DNA of 64,000 nucleotides from Hypoxylon rubiginosum (taxonomy: Eukaryota; Ascomycota; Sordariomycetes; Xylariales; Hypoxylaceae): assembly GCA_902806565.1 (NCBI GenBank), contig CADCXA010000025.1, positions 1,240,001 through 1,304,000 of the forward strand, in the 5' to 3' direction. The translations under genes were made by a program, and so were the position numbers. Shown piece by piece: positions 58,701 through 64,000 of the stretch (positions are counted from its first letter, which is position 1; every line of letters starts with the position of its first letter). The notes under the pieces are model-generated. The model saw nothing but the letters and a program-made list of their open reading frames with translations, made no database searches and was not told the origin of the DNA.

Positions 58701-61700
58701 TCTATAAAAAAAAACCTTTTATTTACTCCTTTTTATATTAAGTTAATTAATTTATTTTAAAACCTTTTTTATAAATTATATTATAAACTTGTTTTTATTA
58801 TTTAATTTTATAAAATCGCCGGTTTTTTTTTATTTCTTAATTAATATAAAACGTATTTTTTTTATAAATAACTTTTTAATTTTAAGTAATTTATTAACTA
58901 TATTAATTAAAATAATATATTAATCCCAGTTTATTTAATTATAAAAATTAACAAATTATAATTTATTTATTATAACTTTTTATATATTAATTACTTATTT
59001 ATTAATTAATATAAATAATTTTTATTTATATTTAATTTTTTAAGTTAAATTTATTTAAAAAACCAAGTTATAATTAAGGTTTAATAAATATTTATACTAT
59101 TTCTCAAGGTTGATTTTATTTTTAAAAAAATATTAGGTTTTAATTTTTTATATAGTTTTATTAAAAGTAATTATAACAATAACGTTTTTTTTTAAATTAC
59201 TTTTAGTTTTATTTTTCCTTTTTTTTATAAACTTAAAATTTAAAAAATTATTTAAAAAATTAAATAAACTGTTATTTAAAAAGTTATTTTTAACGTTTTT
59301 AATTATATTAATTACTATAAATTATAATTTTATTAAGTTTATTTTAAATATAAAATCACGTACTAGTTTAATTAATATTATAAACCGCTTAATAAATAAA
59401 AGTTTCTTAATAATTACTTTAATTTTAATATATTTAAACGTTATTTTTATAAAGGTATTTAAAATTAAAATCTAATTAAAATCCTTGTTTTTTAATAATT
59501 AAAATAAAGTAATTAATTTTTTAAATAATAAATAAAAAATATATATTATTTAATAACTACATATCCAGTTATTATTCTAAGAAATAATTTAAATTTAATA
59601 TAAATTTTTAAAACTTTTAATTATTATTCCTTATTTATTATTATTATATATTTTATTTAAATTTATAAATAATATTTATATTTTAATAAAAAAAAAACCT
59701 ACCTTGTTTATAAAAATATTAAAAATATATATTTATTTTTTTATTATATTAATTAATATTACGTAAAAATAAAAAGCTATATAATTATTAAAATCTTTGC
59801 TTAATACCGTAAAATCGTAATAAATTATTAAAAAAATAAATTATAAGTTATATTATTTAATTAAAATAAATATAGTGTTATTAAAATTATTTATTTTATA
59901 ATTTTTTAAAGCTTATAATATTTTAACTTCGTAAATTAGTTTAATAAATAACACATTTCTTATAATAAATAACTAAAGTTTTTTAATTTTTAATAATTTA
60001 TTATACTTTTTATTTTTATATAAAATTAAAAAACTTATAATTATAAATATAAGTTTCTTATATTAAAATTTAAAGTTTATTTTTAATAAAAATAAAATAC
60101 CTTATAATACGGCCGTGATATATAAATTTAGCTTTAATTAAATAAAAAAAAAAAACGTTATTATTATAAGTTTTAAAAACTTTAATTAATATTTTTATTA
60201 ATTTATAATATTATTAGTATAGTAAATATCTTTTAAAAAATTTATAATATTAATAGATATTATTTTTATTTTTCTATGTATTATTATTATAATTATAAAA
60301 TATTATAATTTTAAGTTTTTTAAAAAAAAAAAATAAAAAATATAAAATAAATTATATTAATTAAAATAAAAAAAAAGTATTAAATATCTTTTATATTTAT
60401 ATAGTTTTATATAAATATTTTATTAAATAATTTATTATATAAATAAACTTTTATTAATTTTAATTATAAGTTAATAAAATATTAATATAATATATAAACC
60501 AGCCTCTAATTAATAATACCCGCTTTTTTTAAAATAACAAAAAGTTAAAAATTTTATAATAGTTTTTATTTTTTATATTTCCTCTTTTTTTAAATTTTTC
60601 AGCTTTTTTAAAATACTTTAAATTATTTTTTAAAACAATAAAAAATATTTAAATTACGGTGATTATATTTACTTTTATTTATTTAAAAGGATTTAAAATA
60701 CCTAATAATAATAATAACGTTATAAAGCTCGCCGCTATATAATATATTTAAAAATACTATAAAAACCTTAAGTTTAATATATTATTTTTATTATTATTTT
60801 TTAATTTTAATAATATTGTTTTTATATTTAAATATACGTTTTAAAAAAAGTTTAATATAAATACTAAGGCTTGTTTTTAAGTTTAAAACGTTTTTATAAA
60901 TATATTATTTATTTTTTATAATTATAACTTTAATTTATTTTTTTAAAATTAGTTTAATATAAAACCTTTATTAAAATTATTTAAAAGATTGTATTTTATT
61001 ATAAATAAAATATATTATAATTAATTTTTTTAAAACCTTAATATTTAAATTAACGTTTAATAAATAAACTAAACTTTTAATATTATATTTACTTTTAGTT
61101 AATTATCACTTTTAATATATAAATAATTATAAATAAATAAATAACTTATTATTTTTAATTAAATTATTTTAAGTATAAAAATTAATTTTAAATTTATATT
61201 ATAACTTTTATTAATTAAAATAAATTCCAGGCCGAAAAAACTATTATAATTTATATTTTTTTAAATTATTAATTTTTATAACTTTTTAAGGCTTTATATA
61301 ATAATAAAATCTTTAATTTTATTATTTTTATTATTTTTAGTAAATAATTTAATAAACTTTTAATTAAAATTTTTATTTTTAATTTCCAGGTTTTATATTA
61401 ATAATAAATATTTATAAGTTAATAAAACTTAATAATTTTATAAAAAAACCTAATTAATATAGTTTATTAAATAATTTATAATATAAATTTTTATATATTT
61501 AATAATTTTATTATTAGTTAGTATATTTTTTAAAAGATATTTAATAAAGGTTTTTAATAAATAATTAACCTTTTATAAAATTATTACTTTTTTTTTAAAT
61601 AACTACCTTTAAAATAATCGTTATTTTTATTTATTAATATTAAATATATAGGTTTTTTAAATAATTATTTTAATAAGTTTATATAAAATAATTACCGTGT

Positions 61701-64000
61701 TTTTAATTTTTTTATTTAAATATATAATCTTTTAAATAAAATAGCTTATTAATATTACTAACGTTATATAAAAGTGTTTAATTTTATTAATTATATTAAA
61801 ATATAACTTTTTTTTAACTATAAGTTTATTTTTAATGTTATAAAAAGGTTTTATAGTATTTATATTATTTTAATATTTAATAAAAAATATAAATTTTAAA
61901 ATTATTAATTTAAGAATTTCCAAGCTTAAAAGTATTAAAATTTTTTTTTAATTAAGGATTTTATATTAAAAAATTCGTTAATTTAGTTTTAATAGTTTAA
62001 TATTAAAATTTTAAGTTAAATAAAATAAAAAATAAAATCTTTATATTAAATATTACGTTTTTTTATTTCGTTAATAAAATTAATTTAATTTTAAAGTAAA
62101 TAAAAAATAAAATAAAAGTTAAATAAATAAATTAATTTTAAATAACGAAAATTTAAAATTCGTAAAAAAAAAAATAAATAAAATGTTTTAAATAAGGTTT
62201 TTTAATTATATATTAATTATATATTATATATTTATAAATTCCTAGTTATAATATTAAATATAAACGTGGTTATTTTCCTTTATTTTTTTAAATTAATAAT
62301 TATTTTGCTTTTATATTAATTAGCGTAATTTAAAGCTAATAAACGTTTTAAAATCTAATATAATAATATATTTTTTTTTTGTTTTTTTAAGGAAATAAAC
62401 CTTAATTTATTATAATTAAAAAGCCTTATTTTTAAAAATAATTTTATTTTTTAAAATAGTTTTAATAGTTTATTATTTTATTTTATTGTTAATTAAAATA
62501 TGTTTATTTTAATATAAATTATTTTAATAAGTTTTTATATTATTATTTTTAATAGTTAAGCTTATTATTTTTTAATTTATAAAGTAGTTAAATACTTTGG
62601 TATTTTTTTTTTATTATAAAAAATAACATTTTTATTTTAATTAAATTATTTATTATTTAGTTTTATAGTTTAAAAATTATTAAAAAAGTTATTAAATTTT
62701 TAGTATTTTTATTTATTTTTTATAAAAAGCTTAAGCTGGTTTTTTAAAAATATAATTCTTAGGATAATATTACTTAATTTATAAATATTATATTTATTTT
62801 TTTTATAAACTTAATTAATTAAATAAAGTTTTAATTAATTATAATAAAGTTTATTTTTATTTAAAATATTAATATAATAAAAAGTGTTAAATAAAAATAT
62901 AAGATTATTTTTTTATAATATTATATTTTTGGTTTATTTTATATATTTTTTATTTTTTTATTTAATTACCTTTTTTTTTTTCTTTTTAAAAATAACGATT
63001 AATTTTTAAAAATCTTTTTTTTTTTTTTATAAAAATCTTATTTAAATTATTAAAAACTTCTCGCGATTTTTTATTTTATTTTATTTAAATACTTACTATA
63101 TAAAAATTATAACTTTAATAAGTATTATAACTTTTTATTTATATATAATTTTATATAAAAAGATTTTATTAAGTTTAATTAATATTTAATTAATTTAAAT
63201 AATTTTAAATAAACGTAATACCTAGTTTTTATTATTTTTATTTAAGGTTTAAAAAAATCTTTTAGTAATTTTTTTATAATTAATTTTTATTTAATTTTAT
63301 ACTTTAAAATAATAAAAAAAGCCTATTTTTCTTTTTATTTTTATTTTTAAATAAACGTTTTTAAAAACTTTTTTAAACTTTAAGTTTTTATTATATTTTA
63401 TTAATAAAAAAGTCCTGTAATTAAAAATAATTTTTTTTTAAATAAAATTAATTATAATTTTTATTTTAACATTAAAAATAACTTTTATTTTAAGCTAGTT
63501 ATTAACTTTTTCTTTTATTTTTATAATAACTTTTTTTTTTTAATTATAAAATATATATTATATATTAATAATTTATATAATAAAAAAATTACTTAGTTTA
63601 TTATATAAATTTAATTTATAAGGTTTAATAATTTAAAACTTTTAGTAATTAAAATATATAAAAATAACTTAGGTTATATTTAAATTTATTTTTTTTTAAT
63701 AATATATATTTTTTATTTTATTAATTATAAAGTTATATATTTTATAATTATATTTAATATAACTTTTTTAAATAATTAATTTTTTTTATAAAAATAAATT
63801 AATAATTTATTACTAGTAAAACTTTTTTTTAGGTTTTTTTTATAAGATATTTTTAGTTATTATATATTAGAATATTTTATTTTAAAATCTCGTTTTAATA
63901 TATTAATTTTTTATTATTTTTTTATTTTTTAAGCGAGGAAAATAAATAAAAATACTTAAATATTTTACGATTTCCTGGAATTTATTACTTTAATTTTTTA
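55725..64000. other. Extremely AT-rich block, probably RIP-degraded repeats
   Basis: From about 55,725 to the window end the sequence is nearly all A and T, with long homopolymers and TTA/TAA-rich text. By eye, G and C are only a few per 60 bases. Remaining C and G often lie in CpG, CpC/GpG or GpC, and CpA/TpG look scarce, as expected after RIP. No ORF of useful length exists and ATG is rare. The block is probably degenerate transposon or satellite DNA in heterochromatin, near a centromere or chromosome end; the original repeat is not recognisable. A mitochondrial origin seems less likely, because no mitochondrial gene or tRNA is visible. Confidence 0.85.
57169..57260. repeat. 15-bp tandem repeat inside AT block
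   Basis: About five to six copies of a 15-bp unit close to TTTATTTAAAATTAA, with small changes. It could be a leftover of an older tandem array or slippage in AT-rich DNA. Confidence 0.7.

Noticed and set aside
55725..64000. Mitochondrial DNA insertion as an explanation of the AT-rich block
   Set aside because: No mitochondrial gene, rRNA or tRNA pattern is visible; kept only as an assembly-artefact alternative.

Overview
The window is nuclear DNA from a filamentous ascomycete (Pezizomycotina, most likely Sordariomycetes; the order cannot be fixed from reading alone). Evidence: short introns (about 50-110 bp) with fungal donor and branch signals, genes on both strands with independent promoters, fungus-only families (2EXR-domain protein, Opy1-like double-PH protein) and an extremely AT-rich block of the kind associated with repeat-induced point mutation (RIP). 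Exon boundaries below were derived by hand from frame continuity and splice signals.

Layout. 0-5 kb: a tRNA-like sequence, a secreted PI-PLC-like phosphodiesterase and the Rag GTPase Gtr2, both genes on minus. 5-12 kb: mostly intergenic, with a MIF-like protein and a small four-span membrane protein on minus. 12.4-14.3 kb: an array of degenerate ~200-265 bp repeats. 16.7-22 kb: a compact stretch with a 2EXR protein, RNA polymerase I/III subunit Rpc19, complex I LYR subunit NDUFA6, splicing factor Bud31 and a ZNF511-like zinc-finger protein. 23.6-33.3 kb: an Est1/Smg7-like protein, adenosine kinase, ribosomal protein uL2 (Rpl2) and an RRM protein. 35.5-46.4 kb: the DYRK kinase Yak1, the RNA-binding protein Pub1/TIA-1 and a possible Mediator tail subunit. 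48-53.6 kb: a secreted GH5 glycosidase and an Opy1-like protein. 54.8-55.4 kb: a doubtful small gene.

From about 55,725 to the window end the sequence is almost pure A and T, with no recognisable gene. This looks like a RIP-degraded repeat region such as a pericentromere, subtelomere or transposon graveyard. A decayed tRNA-like A-box/B-box pair lies about 115 bp before the switch.

Most genes are housekeeping: nutrient signalling (Gtr2, Yak1, Opy1-like), RNA production and turnover (Rpc19, Bud31, RRM protein, Pub1, Est1/Smg7-like), translation (uL2), respiration (NDUFA6) and purine salvage (adenosine kinase). There is no biosynthetic cluster, no recognisable transposase or reverse transcriptase, and no CRISPR. 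The most interesting unexplained structures are the degenerate array, the Pol III-like box A/box B elements, the AT block with its border, coding-like sequence beyond the stop of the RRM gene, and the uORFs before the Est1/Smg7-like gene.
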